A DNA stretch of 64,000 nt. Origin: Yponomeuta sedellus. Taxonomy: Eukaryota > Arthropoda > Insecta > Lepidoptera > Yponomeutidae. Made by a program: the position numbers and the translations under genes. Positions 42,480 to 52,648 of the stretch are shown one piece after another. Below the pieces are notes generated by a model. It was not told the DNA's origin. It ran no database searches and saw only the letters and a list, made by a program, of their open reading frames with translations. Each line of letters starts with the position of its first letter. Position 1 is the stretch's first letter. The DNA is taken from the NCBI GenBank assembly GCA_934045075.1, contig OW203748.1:10184794-10248793 (forward strand). The letters are read 5' to 3'.

Positions 42480-42660
42480 TATATTACCTACAAGAGGTAG
42501 GACTAGTCCATTGTTTCTATATCGCGCACCGGTTTTTTGGAACAGACTCGGAGATTTTTTGATGGATTTCCTTCATCATAGGTCTACGTATCTGTTACGG
42601 AATATAACACTCCTCAGATCCAATTTAAGCAGTCTGTGGTAAGAAGAAAATCCAATCAAT
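42480..42660 (+). pseudogene. Possible LINE ORF2 C-terminal remnant
   Basis: Plus frame TRGRTSPLFLYRAPVFWNRL resembles the region before the C-terminus of non-LTR ORF2 proteins (R..S..F..R....WN.L). Weak. Confidence 0.3.
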
Positions 42661-43289
42661 CAAATCAGTTTATTTCTACGTAAAGAATTTTAATTCTATT
42701 TGCTAAATGTCAATGTACTATGTAAAATGTAAACCGCTGCCTTCGGGCTTGTAGTGGAGAAAACGGCAGCGAAAAAAAACTCCACTCTCTGACCATCTTT
42801 TCTCCAGTCATCTTAAACCAAATTCATTCAGCACAATAATAGATTACTCAAACTGCCTCGGGAGTGATATATATCTAGTTAATTGATTAAGAGAATAAGA
42901 TTTTGAATGCGTAAATAAACAAAATGAATTACATTAGGCATAAAACAATTCGCCAAAGGACTAAGGTAATTAATATAAATTATTGATCAAAACAAAACAT
43001 TACAAAAAACATACTGCAAAACCTTTTAGTTGTTAGGGGAAGCAATTTAAAAAATATGCAACATTGAAAACCCATTGTTTCGGATAATATTTCATAACAT
43101 ACACGAACAAGAGACGCTTAATGATGCACTCCATAAACGTAGTACCTATTAATAATTTGTGTTAAAGTCTTTCCCTTATAAAGTCTCTACGATAGACTGT
43201 GTTTTAAACGGCGTTTATGGAAGTTTTCATAAGTAACACTGTGAGCAATCTTAGAAGCGAGTGGGCCTGGTCACATCTGCCTAAGAATG

Positions 43290-43472
43290 AGTGGTTTTCA
43301 GCACAAGTTCATTATTCAATTCATAGATGGCGCTTACAGCCGTGGCCATACCAGGGACACGTCTTCTGCCAAATTTTGCTCAGTGCAGATTAATTTTGAC
43401 AGCCGTTATCCGGTTCTTGTATGGCCACGCCTGTAAGCGCCATCTATGAATTGTTTTGTGAACTTATGCTGG
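43290..43472. mobile_element. MITE K, compact copy (about 183 bp)
   Basis: Left TTTTCAGCACAAGTTCATTA...AGATGGCGCTTACAG and right CTGTAAGCGCCATCTATGAA...GAACTTATGCTG are inverted. The interior TTGCTCAGTGCAGATTAATT is shared with the other copies. Confidence 0.8.
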
Positions 43473-43553
43473 AGCAAATGGAGTACACTGGTTCTCAAGT
43501 GGCAAACGCAGCGTAGGACGTCCACCAGCTTATTGGATTATCTGAAGCAGGTT

Positions 43554-43812
43554 AGTTAGTTAGCCCTGAGATTACCGCACTTAGCCTCATAGTTGGGCCA
43601 TTGTACGTAGCAAGCGCTGGGGTACGTTAACACTTCAGTCACTCGGGCTTCCTTACGATGTTTTCCTTCACAGTCAGCGTGTGGTATTGCTACTATAATT
43701 TCAGAAATGTTTAAAACTTAGAAAAAAAAGTAATTGGTACATGCCGGGGTTCGAACCCATGGCCTACCGATTGAAAAGCCGGCGTTCTACACCGCTTCGC
43801 TACCACCGCTTC
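43554..43812 (-). mobile_element. SINE S inserted in an RTE fragment, 12-bp TSD
   Basis: CTGAAGCAGGTT at 43542-43553 and 43813-43824. Minus copy: antisense core TACGATGTTTTCCTTCAC, B box GGGTTCGAACCCCGGC, A-box side GGAAGCGGTGGTAGC. The split host reads GKRSVGRPPAYW on the left, the end motif of the RTE ORF. Confidence 0.85.
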
Positions 43813-44194
43813 CTGAAGCAGGTTGCTGGCAAAGGGTAGACGGTCGAGGTTGAAAGGAAGTAGTATGCCTGATGAGAGGTCTATGTTCCCTAGTGGGCGA
43901 ATATGGGCTGATTCATACCCAGAAAAACTAAACATAATTTTCTGTTTGGCCGTCTGGTAACAGTCAATAATAATGACATTAGCAACAATCGGAAGAGTCT
44001 GATCGGTTGGGCTCTAACATAAAGCCTGGTAAGGTCTTCCTGTTACAATAAAAAAATATGTAGTAGGTACTTATACTTTGTCCAAAAAGTGTTGAATTTA
44101 AAGAGTAAGTTTTTGCTCAGACTTTTTGTCTGTGTTAGTTAATTTCTTGCACTTAAGATCATTATAGAAATAAAAACTATAGTAATTTTTATAC

Positions 44195-44395
44195 TATTTT
44201 TTTAATGCAATAACCCGTGCTAAGGACAAATTTAAAAACCTACGTAATACAAAGAATATTGTAAAGATGTACGAAATTTCACAGATGCCGGTGAGTCGCC
44301 GATTAGCTCAGTTGGAAAGAGCGCTGGCACGGAGCGCTGGTTCGAATCCCGGCATGGGTGGAATTTTTAGCCTCTAAGTAGGTTTTTAAAACATT
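44195..44395. mobile_element. Family T inverted dimer with tRNA-like core
   Basis: Antisense tail ATGCAATAACCCGTGCTAAG...AAATTTAAAAACCT, then sense TACGTAATACAAAGAATATT...GATTAGCTCAGTTGG...GGTTCGAATCCCGGC and the tail AGCCTCTAAGTAGG. Confidence 0.65.
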
Positions 44396-44811
44396 AATTT
44401 TATTATAAAGATGTATAGAGCCTAATCAAAGGTAGTAAATGATCTTAATTTTCGATAATATAACTTTTTCTGTTTCTTGAATTTTTGGACAAGGTGTAAT
44501 ACATTTCATTTCATTACCTGCCTGTTAATTGTATATCTTTGAATGGTCAGCTAGCAAAACGTCACGATAATAGTTTTATCCCATAATCGGCTAGCTTTAT
44601 CTTGATTTATTTCAGTAGTAAATGGTCATTATTTCCGATAATAGCTCTAATAAAGTTTCGCTTCCGGGTTTTTTGATTTTTTGAAGACGATGAAGAAAAA
44701 AAACATCACATCAACAGAAACACACACCACATTACAACATGAAATCTTCAAACACAGTACAAATATGGACATAAAAAAACAAAAAAATAATAATAAAAAA
44801 ACTTAACTCAC

Positions 44812-44915
44812 GTAAGCCGGTAAGCTCAGCATTGTGCAGCGAGCTCAGCATTGAGCTGAGGGCATGCGCCCAAAGCTCTGATTTGTAGCAAGTGCCCGTT
44901 TGTCCCACGAAAATG
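44812..44915 (-). CDS. Isolated candidate exon (34 codons)
   Basis: Acceptor CTACACCGCACCCTAG|CATTTTC, donor CGGCTTAC|GTGAGTTAAG. Open frame IFVGQTGTCYKSELWAHALS then SMLSSLHNAELTGL, entered with one base and left with one base of a codon. GC-rich within a very AT-rich flank. No match to the repeats here. It could belong to the left-hand gene (an unseen exon would be needed between) or to the 48-53 kb locus, whose phase-2 donors would fit. Not recognised. Confidence 0.4.
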
Positions 44916-45143
44916 CTAGGGTGCGGTGTAGGCAATACCAATAAATATATAATTTAATTAATAGAAAGAAAGGTAAATAAATTACTAAATAAAATTACTT
45001 AAAATACAAATGAATAAATACGTATGAAAATAAAATAAATTATATTACATAGTAGGTATGTGATAATGATGAGATCACATTGTCAGTCACTCAGGATGGG
45101 AAAGTCTCTGCTGCTCAAGCAGATATGATATGTAATATGATGA

Positions 45144-45147
<4 letters not shown>

Positions 45148-45212
<65 letters not shown>
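45148..45212. repeat. (TA)n microsatellite
   Basis: About 32 uninterrupted TA units. Confidence 0.98.
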
Positions 45213-45217
<5 letters not shown>

Positions 45218-45304
45218 AATATATATGTTTAGTGTATTATATGTGTAAGTATATAATTAATGTGTAAGGTTTTCTTTTTCCTTTTTTTTTGCACGCCTGC
45301 CAAG

Positions 45305-45410
45305 TTTTCGTTATACCTCCTGCGGTTGACTGGTAGAAAATGCTTATGGCATTAAGATCGCCGCATTGTACAATTTTATGGTGCAATAAAGTAATAATAA
45401 TAATATGACC
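45305..45410 (+). mobile_element. LINE 3' end with AATAAAG and TAA repeats
   Basis: GACTGGTAGAAAATGCTTAT, GGCATTAAGATCGCCGCATT, GTGCAATAAAGTAATAATAA. Same tail at 56060-56150, 56685-56768, and (minus) 60800-60870 and 23570-23625. Confidence 0.65.
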
Positions 45411-45419
45411 TGAGCTATG

Positions 45420-45630
45420 TAGATATGCAGATATGCTTGCTCCCAAGAACAAATATACAGATATGCAGATATGCTTGCGCAGATATGCAGATATGCTTGC
45501 GCCCAAGAACAAATATGCAGATATGCTTATATGCTTGCGCCCAAGAACAAATATGCAGATATGCAGATATGCTTGCGCCCAAGAACAAATATGCAGATAT
45601 GCAGATATGCTTGCGCCCAAGAACAAACCA
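45420..45630. repeat. 38-bp minisatellite with nested ATATGCAG repeat
   Basis: GCTTGCGCCCAAGAACAAAT starts at 45495, 45533, 45571 and 45609 (38 bp apart), each with AGATATGCAGATATGC between. It sits just 5' of an RTE-type 3' end. Confidence 0.88.
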
Positions 45631-45674
45631 ACTAGGCGCTTCACGGACTGGAGGAGGAATATCATTCCAATACC

Positions 45675-45822
45675 TAAAGCTAAGTACAATTCCACCGAAC
45701 TGCGATCCCCAACCCGCATGCCCAACGTGGGTATTATGGGCATTACCCCCTATGATGGCACAACGTGGCGGTCTTCGGGGGAGGGCTGCGTTCAGCAGTG
45801 GACTGGTATAACCTGATGACGA
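45675..45822 (+). mobile_element. RTE-type 3' end
   Basis: CCGAACTGCGATCCCCAACC...GCATTACCCCCTATGATGGC...CAGCAGTGGACTGGTATAAC then CTGATGACGACC. Confidence 0.7.
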
Positions 45823-45829
45823 CCTAAAG

Positions 45830-47020
45830 CTGCCACGGAATGCAATACTTCGGTGCGCGGGGACACAGATTTTATTTTTATGCATAGATCGCAGCCGGCC
45901 GGGACGACCAATCAAGCTTTTTGTATAAAAGTCCGGGGATTTATGACGCACTGCACCAAAAAGCAATGTGGCTAGAAGTCGTCGCCGAGCCTCCATGTTT
46001 AGGAGTTTGGCACCGTTCAATTATGGAGTGATATGGGATCTGGGGCATTATTATGTAAGTATCCACCGAGTTGAGTGACGTCGATTTTTTACTTTTTTTG
46101 AGCTACTCCCGCTGTCAAATGCATACATATTTTTACACATTCGAGTAGTCTGAATGCTTCACTCGATAGAGTGGAATGCTACGTAATAGAAGGGCTGGGT
46201 GGGACTTCGAAACAAAACCGAGCGCATGCGTTTTGCACTCGCTGTATTAATGTCTTCATCCAGACAAGTATACAACTACCATAGACTGCATCACAATAGT
46301 TTAGTCTAGACGATTTAATGGTACATGAACGCGTCAAGGGAAGATGACTCAAACTATATCGGCGCGAGCTCCACGTAACGCCTCATAGTTATAATAATAG
46401 CGTGAAGCACTTTTCAAAAAAACTCATATTGAACGGTAAATCGCTCTCGAAAAATAATGTTTTTTAGGAGCCTGCAACGATAATAGATAATAGAAAACTT
46501 TAAAGAAATTAAATCTTAAAGCTTCTTATTACATATCAGAGTTACATTCAATTGTTTGCATTTTATAAAACGGCGAATTAAATATTTTATGAAAAATTAT
46601 CGTTTTAGGCTTCTTTGGTACATATACTATTTTACTAAATTAAATTCAGAGGCAAGATCCCTCTTCATCGAATACAATACATAGGTTCGTCAGGCCAGTC
46701 GTATTTAATACACGTCTCCGTTGTTAAATACGACAATGATAATAAAATAGGAACCTTTGTTGCCATGTTGGTATTCTAATGAATTGCCACTGGGCTGAGG
46801 TATTTATTTTTGCATCAAAAATACTAGTACTGCTACCTAGCGGCGAGTAGTGAAACTAAACGCACACAATTAGAACAGAACGTACAGTTGAAACAGTATG
46901 TTTACTTTATTGTCAATAGAGGGCGCTAGAACATTACAACAAGTTCTCTATTCGGCCACTAGTTGGAACTTGGGACGGGAAGAAAAGAAAAGACGTCATC
47001 AATTTCATTATAAAATGTGA
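45830..47020. other. No supported gene
   Basis: Contains the 46047-46200 repeat (GTAAGTATCCACCGAGTTGA...TCGATAGAGTGGAATGCTAC), inverted relative to 10362-10800. An ORF on the minus strand (45415-46020) spans repeats and is rejected. Confidence 0.4.
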
Positions 47021-47112
47021 AGGCGCTATGAGGTGCTAACTAGCGTCACCAATGGAAGATGTTATGATTTTTATTACATTGTTTTCAAAAATTTGACTCC
47101 TGAGCGTTAGAA

Positions 47113-47274
47113 ATGGAATCAAAAGAGCACGACCACGAGGTGATAACTCTGCACTCGAGTGCAACACGTAACTCTTCACCTCACATGAGAGAGGAAATGT
47201 CTAAATACAAAAAAGTTTTAACAAAACAACGTGAAGAGAAGATCGCGCGCGCGAAGAATATTAAAAAAAAATAG
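47113..47274 (+). CDS. Small hypothetical ORF (53 aa)
   Basis: MESKEHDHEVITLHSSATRN then SSPHMREEMSKYKKVLTKQR and EEKIARAKNIKKK, TAG. Strongly charged, predicted C-terminal helix, composition unlike the junk frames nearby. It starts about 30 bp after a family G end, so it may be part of that element. Function unknown. Confidence 0.25.
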   Translation: MESKEHDHEVITLHSSATRNSSPHMREEMSKYKKVLTKQREEKIARAKNIKKK

Positions 47275-47674
47275 GTACACCAAGAAGGCTCCGAGTCTGA
47301 GTTTTGAACGAATTAAAAAAAGGATTAAGATGAATTCGGCACCATGGAGGTAGAACCAAATAGGTTTAATAATGTTTTCAATTCACGAACTTAGTGCTCA
47401 TGATGCTTCTAAATTCAATTTACGGCGGCTTTTGCATTCAGATATCGAAGCGCAAGAATAGTCTTTCCGAGATGGGGGAATGAAAAATAATGTTACTGTC
47501 ATCGTTCCACAACTTTACTATACATTATCTATTAGGTATAGTAATGGCCTTATGAAAACACGATTCCTCGTAAGTCAATTCAATTTTCGCCTAAATTGTC
47601 AATGTCTGATATTTCATCGCAACAAAACGCGAGACTCGTGTCATTGTACTACTAAACTATAGTAAATAACTATA

Positions 47675-47882
47675 GTGCGTTCACATTAACTTGACGCGTG
47701 AGAGAATTGGTAACAAGGACATAACATGTGAATTAGCTTTTGGACCTAATCGGAAGATGGTAAAACAAGCCCTCAATCCTTTTATTTTCCCCAAGTAATG
47801 GGAATGATTTCTTATTTAACATGGTAACAGTAAACATCTCAGTGTTACCAATTCTCTCACGCGTCAAGTTAATGTGAACGCA
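47675..47882. mobile_element. MITE with TA duplication and 40-bp TIRs
   Basis: GTGCGTTCACATTAACTTGA...GAGAGAATTGGTAACA and the inverse ending AATGTGAACGCA. TA at 47673-47674 and 47883-47884. 208 bp, Tc1/mariner-like by its TA site. Confidence 0.8.
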
Positions 47883-48102
47883 TAATAACTAGCTAAAAAA
47901 TAATAACTTTTATTGTTCTAAGATACCTAGGCTGGAAGAGTTTTGTTTAATCTGTGGTTACGTCTTTGTCTCGTAAAATCTCCACCACAGACTATTTTCG
48001 TGAGCGTTTTTTGGAGTATCTTATGGACTTCATTTGTTTTTTAGGCAAGGCAGTGTTTTATAAAAAAAGTAAATAAAATGTGTACCCAAAACCGGTGCGC
48101 TT

Positions 48103-48184
48103 TCATGCAACGACTAATGAATCTTGATGAAGCGGAAAAGATCTGTCAGGATCGTGGCAAGTGGCAGACTCCTTGCACTCGATT
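48103..48184 (-). CDS. Possible terminal exon of the NPF-like locus
   Basis: Acceptor TAATGCACTAACAG|AATCGAG. Entered in phase 2 (as the NPF-like exons end) it encodes IECKESATCHDPDRSFPLHQ then DSLVVA and TGA. No amidation or cleavage motif, so support is only phase and position. Confidence 0.2.
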
Positions 48185-48244
48185 CTGTTAGTGCATTATA
48201 GTACCACCACAGATACATCGTAGGGTCACGTGGGGTATTTTTAA

Positions 48245-48365
48245 TTAGGTAGCTTCGTGACCAAGTGCCTACCCGCCTCGCCCATCGTGGTTAAGCTTTG
48301 TGACCAAGTGCCTACCTGCCTCGCCCACTGTGTGTATTGAAGTCTAGAAGGTTAGATATATGTGC
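48245..48365 (-). pseudogene. Decayed NPF-like cassette and donor-junction copies
   Basis: Minus strand: LLDFNTHSGRGR ending AG|GTAGGCACTTGG, followed by a second copy of the junction (GGGCGAGGCGGGTAGGCACT). The preceding acceptor-like TTTCGTTACAG does not give a compatible phase, so this cassette looks dead. Confidence 0.4.
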
Positions 48366-49030
48366 GCGCGTAGACTTGAAGAGTTCAAGCTGTAACGAAA
48401 TTGAATCGCCATGTCGATGCAGTTGTCGACCTTCCCACGTGACAGGCATGAGCTTACGAGTATGTTATGTTTGCAAAAAGCGTTAATTAATAATATTGTA
48501 AAACTTTCTCAGAGTTTCTGAAAACTAAAAACTAAAATAGTTAATTATCAAATTCGGAGTACATTGCGTAGCACTCTGCTGGTTATTCAGTGAGTTAATC
48601 GACTTTGCAATGTACATTTAAATTAAATTCAAAAATATTTTAATCATAGTAGCACAGAAAATGCGACTTAATAAACATCTGGATTATTTTGGGAAATAAA
48701 TTAAACATCCATTAAACACTCCAAAAACTTCTTCCATGGAAATAGACTAATGGTAACCACCTCACAGACTTACTTCTAGCATGGTAACCAAAGCCACCTG
48801 CGCTCAAGAAGTCTTTTCGTTTAAATAAAACGTGTTTTAATTTCTATTACTTTATAAAAACTTCAAGTTCACTAAAAATACTATTCTTATTGAGATGTTT
48901 CAAGAATTGCGTATCAAAGAGGCATTCATTAATTAGCTTCGTGAACAAGTGCCTACCCGCCTCACCAACAGTCTATAAGCTTTTTGCCTGCCTCGCCCAC
49001 CGTGTATAAGCTTTGTGACCAAGTGCCTAC

Positions 49031-49114
49031 CTGCCTCGCCCAGATGCAGCGTAGTACACACGCAGTCGCTTCAATAAGTCCGGGTTTGGCCCTGGCGTAG
49101 CTTGCTGTCGTTTC
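49031..49114 (-). CDS. NPF-like peptide exon C (84 nt)
   Basis: Acceptor GTTATGTTCAAG|GAAACG, donor GGCGAGGCAG|GTAGGC. Phase 2 at both ends, 28 codons. After a split Arg codon it reads KRQQATPGPNPDLLKRLRVY then YAASGRG and half an Arg codon. KR at the start is a dibasic process site. LLKxLxxYYxxxGRxR fits neuropeptide F, where a conserved intron splits the Arg before the last Phe. Same length and phases as exon B (50298-50381), so the two can be spliced in series or alternatively. The acceptor is AAG rather than YAG, a weakness. It lacks the usual RPRF-G-KR end in this exon. Confidence 0.5.
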
Positions 49115-50297
49115 CTTGAACATAACTAGGCTTTTACGTTTCTTCAGGAAAGTTTTAACAGAGCGTAAGTCAAATAAATGTTCTTTACAAGTGAGTAACA
49201 AAACGACATAAGCAACCCTTAGTGTAAACATATTTGGGAAAAGGATTTGGATTCACCGAGCGGCTTTAAAATGTTAGCACACGCCAAAAATTACTAATGC
49301 ACTGTTAGAACTTCACCAGGAGTCAACTAAGCGCATAGTTCAAGTTATATTATCACTACAGTGATTTTTTGTCCATTTTGGCTATTTTGTAATTTTCATA
49401 TTGAAATATCATTCGAATTATATTTATTTTCAATATGCGCGTCAGTTATTTTGAAATAAAACCCGTGCAAATTATATTATGTAGGCACCTCGCGTGCACA
49501 AGAAAGCAAGTTAAATTCCCATCGCCAAGTTATTTTTCATATGTTATATTATCATCGTAATACTAGTAACTCCTCGCCGTTCTTATATTAATACGCTATA
49601 GAACAAACTATGCTCTTAGTTGAAGTCTACTCATATAGTCTTAAGTGTTACGAAGGCATGCTCAGATAGGAAAAGCAAGCACAAAGAGCCTTTTATACTT
49701 GTGTTTTGCAAGGGGTAGACTTCAATTTTACAGGGCCGGTCTGTGAGAGAAGTACTTGGAAGATGCAGCACCGTCAAGAGCTTAAACCTTAACGGCAATG
49801 ATGATGGGTCTTACATTTACATTTCTTTATAAATAAATTCGGGCTTGCCTCACAGTTGAAGAGCCGTAAGATAGTTCAATTTTTTTTATCAGTTAGTATG
49901 CCATAGAGTCACACACACCAATATTATAAGTATTAAAATATGAAACAAGATGTAAGTATTTAAATTGTTCTCAAAATTTCAAGTTATACTAATAATCACC
50001 AACCTATCTCAATGCCAGTAAAGTATAAAGTATGTTTTATATAAGATTGAGTTTCTAATACCTACTTAACAGCTAAGCCATATACTATCATTCCATTGCC
50101 CCAAAGTGACATACTCACCAGTAACCATCTTCACCCAGCAACTGTTTACCGCGTCACGGTAACAATAAACGAATTTTCAAGCTTATAAGCTTGCGCCCAA
50201 ACATCTACCTGCCCAGCCACGAAGCCCCATGCGCAATAAACCAGTTAGTTGAAGCTTATATTTTTTTGCATTATAAGCGTCGTGACCAAGAACCCAC

Positions 50298-50381
50298 CTT
50301 CCGCGACCTGTAGCCGTGTAGAATTCCCGCAGTCCCTTCAGCATATCTGAGCCTTCGTCCAGCGCTGGCTGCTCCCGTTTC
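50298..50381 (-). CDS. NPF-like peptide exon B (84 nt)
   Basis: Acceptor ATATGTTCAAG|GAAACG, donor GGTCGCGGAAG|GTGGGTTC, phase 2 at both ends. It reads KREQPALDEGSDMLKGLREF then YTATGRG and half an Arg codon. MLKGLREFYTATGRGR lines up with the LxxLxEYYxxxGRPR pattern of insect neuropeptide F. Exons B and C share the odd acceptor context TTCAAGGAAACG and the KR start, showing exon duplication. If joined to exon A, the junction reads GRGRKR, a processing site with a Gly amide donor. Confidence 0.55.
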
Positions 50382-50734
50382 CTTGAACATATATACAAAT
50401 ATAAGCTCACGCCTGCCTAGCAGGTGTAAGCCCATTGTAGAAAGAGGGGTGGGAGCTATCGTATCTTGCGTGACTTAAGGTCTTGAATTTGATTTCGTAG
50501 TATCAGGTATGGAACCTGTACCCGTACTTATTCCGTGATGAATTTAGATGAAATCCTGCCTTACGTATGTAAATCTACGATGTTTTACAAACTTTAATTC
50601 ATTACTGACAGTAACCAAACCATTAATCAATATGGTGCTCCGTTTAATCCGACTTTTGAGATAACAAGTCTACCTTAAACTACTGCGGATTTAAAGAATT
50701 GTACGAACCAAATTACGACAGTGCTCAGCGGGAA

Positions 50735-50800
50735 TCAAACCCACGAACTCTGCATTGGTAATCTAACGCGTTAACGGTAGACCAATGCGAAAGTCTACAC
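50735..50800 (-). mobile_element. tRNA-like SINE fragment
   Basis: Minus strand GCATTGGTCTACCGTTAACG (A-box side) and GTGGGTTTGATTCCCGC (B box). Repeat context; no TSD found. Confidence 0.45.
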
Positions 50801-50867
50801 TGCTAACTATTCGACTGCACAAAAGTATTTGGTTTCGATATTATTCTTCATCATCATCATCATTTCA

Positions 50868-51190
50868 GCCTATTGCAGTCCACTGCTGGACATAAGCCTC
50901 CCCCAGGGTGCGCCACAAGACCCGATCTCCCGTTTTCGCCATCCAGTCACCACCAGCCACCTTTTTCAGGTCGTCGGTCCATCTGGCCGGAGGGCGTCCT
51001 ACACTACGCTTGCCGAGTCGTGGTCTCCATTCGAGAACCCGTCTGCTCCAACGATCATCGGTTCTGCGACAGATGTGACCAGCCCACTGCCACTTCAGCC
51101 TGCTACACTTCTGAACTACGTCAGTGACTTTGGTTTTTTGTCGGATGATCTCGTTCCGGACTTTGTCCCTATTATTCTTAAATGAACTAG
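50868..51190 (-). pseudogene. RTE-type reverse transcriptase C-terminus
   Basis: Minus frame LKWQWAGHICRRTDDRWSRR then VLEWRPRLGKRSVGRPPARW, TDDLKKVAGGDWM and GEAYVQQWTAIG. This is the conserved end of insect endonuclease-reverse transcriptases (WAGHI, GRPxxRWxDDL, W...GEAYVQQW). 5'-truncated; about 115 codons remain open. Confidence 0.85.
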
Positions 51191-51234
51191 AATGTTTGAT
51201 ACTATTGGTCAAAACACTTAACTTTTTTTTGGGA

Positions 51235-51470
51235 GCGCTGGAAAGGATCGGTAGAACGCCGGTGTCTCAATCAGGAGATCGTGGGTTCTCACAGGCCATA
51301 AACCTATCAATGACTTTATTTTCGAACTTATGTACATTTGTGAAGATATAGTGGCAATAGAACTCGCCAAATGTGAAAGGAAAATATCGCGAGATAACCC
51401 TACATTCTGAAGCGTTATCGTACCTCAGCGCTTCCTACGTTCAATATCCCAATAAAGAGGCCAAGTGGGG
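51235..51470 (+). mobile_element. SINE S copy, degenerate
   Basis: GATCGGTAGAACGCCGGTGT, GATCGTGGGTTCTC, AAAATATCGCGAGATAACCC, CAATAAAGAGG. Directly followed by (GATA)n at 51479-51508. Confidence 0.6.
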
Positions 51471-51539
51471 AAATCTTAGATAGATAGATAGGTAGATAGA
51501 TAGATAGACAGAAAAAAAGAATTAAACCATTTTTTTATC

Positions 51540-51640
51540 TAAGTTATGTTATACAATTGGCGGCCTTATCGCTAGGAGCGATTTCTTCCAGACAACCTCT
51601 GGATGGAGTAGATTCCATGAAGAATAGGTTTAACGTACAA
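51540..51640 (-). mobile_element. LINE 3' end fragment
   Basis: Antisense CAATTGGCGGCCTTATCGCT, TTCCAGACAACCTCTGGATG: same tail type as 61980-62090. Confidence 0.55.
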
Positions 51641-51884
51641 CTAAGACTACTAGTATGACTCAATGATCAGTTTTTTGACTACAGAAGCAAATTAGCTGAA
51701 TATTTCAAATCATATTAATTTGTGGAGAATAATATAGGGAATACTTACTGTTTTATGTTTAAAAATGGTTTAAATTTAGTTTAGTGTTTAGTTTACCTAT
51801 AAAGCCGAAAGTTTAAACTACTGAGCATGCTAATGAGCGATAGGTGTAAAGCTTATAAATATAAGCTGCGTAACCAAGTACCCA

Positions 51885-51912
51885 CTTGCTTAGCTGCTGT
51901 ATGATGAATGGT
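51885..51912 (-). pseudogene. Remnant of an NPF-like exon/intron junction
   Basis: Minus strand AGCTAAGCAAGTGGGTACTT then GGTTACGCAGCTTATA resembles donor plus intron start of exons B and C (GTRGGYACTTGGTCAC..AAGCTTATA). Confidence 0.35.
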
Positions 51913-52226
51913 GTGATCCGAATGGAAAAAATCTAATCAAAAATGTGGTCCATTCGGATAACACGATCCGAGTGGAATATTTTTCATGGTTTGATGGGAT
52001 CCGTTGCGACTGTGATCCGTTTTTGTGATCCGAGTGGATGTACCCAAAATTTCTGCTTCCTTGGTCCAACGGCTTGGGCTGGGCGTTGATGAGTGACTCA
52101 GTTAGTATGGACTTTGAATTTTATTTAAATAGATAGATAGATGTACATAAGAACGCGTCGTGTCTTATCCGCGCCCTACGCGCCCTTCCTGTGTGCCACA
52201 GGCTTTGAAAGTCTGTACTTTTTTTG

Positions 52227-52533
52227 CGCTCGTGGCATAAGCGAACCGAGTGATTGGAATCAATCACTTGGTTAAGCAACAACAGGCACGGCCGTTGGTG
52301 CCGGCTGTCATAATATGGCTTAACGACTGCCATTATATTGTAATGGCAGTCGTTAAGCCATGTCAGAGGCCTTATGGGCGGCTTGATGACTTCTGACAGT
52401 AAGGCCCGCCACTGTCTTACAATCCTCCACCAAACCGGACTTGGCCCCCGTGGCGGAGTATGGCCTAACCTTCCTGCGATGCAGGAAGACACCCGTGCCC
52501 AAGCAGTGGGGACATACAAGGTTCGATAACGGT
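52227..52533 (+). mobile_element. Family L retroposon with internal inverted piece
   Basis: 5' GCTCGTGGCATAAGCGAACC, deletion to GGCACGGCCGTTGGTGCCGG, a short antisense piece (TGGCTTAACGACTGCCATTA) next to its sense counterpart, then the normal 3' half. Confidence 0.7.
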
Positions 52534-52648
52534 ACAACTAGGCCGGGCCCGGTTTAGACATACTAGTATCTAGTTTATCTTGTAAATTTTTAGCGGTTTG
52601 TCACGTATTTCTGTGCTCAATCTCCAGCTAAGAGATAGTCTCTCTCAC

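Noticed and set aside
45237..46020. Long minus-strand ORFs (168 and 201 aa) and plus ORFs of 127-128 aa
   Set aside because: They run through the 38-bp minisatellite and an RTE 3' end on the wrong strand.
48962..49231. 89-aa ORF over the exon C region
   Set aside because: It is a different frame from the NPF-like exon and crosses the donor repeats.
52121..52537. 138-aa minus-strand ORF
   Set aside because: Antisense of a family L retroposon with repeat-derived motifs seen at other copies.
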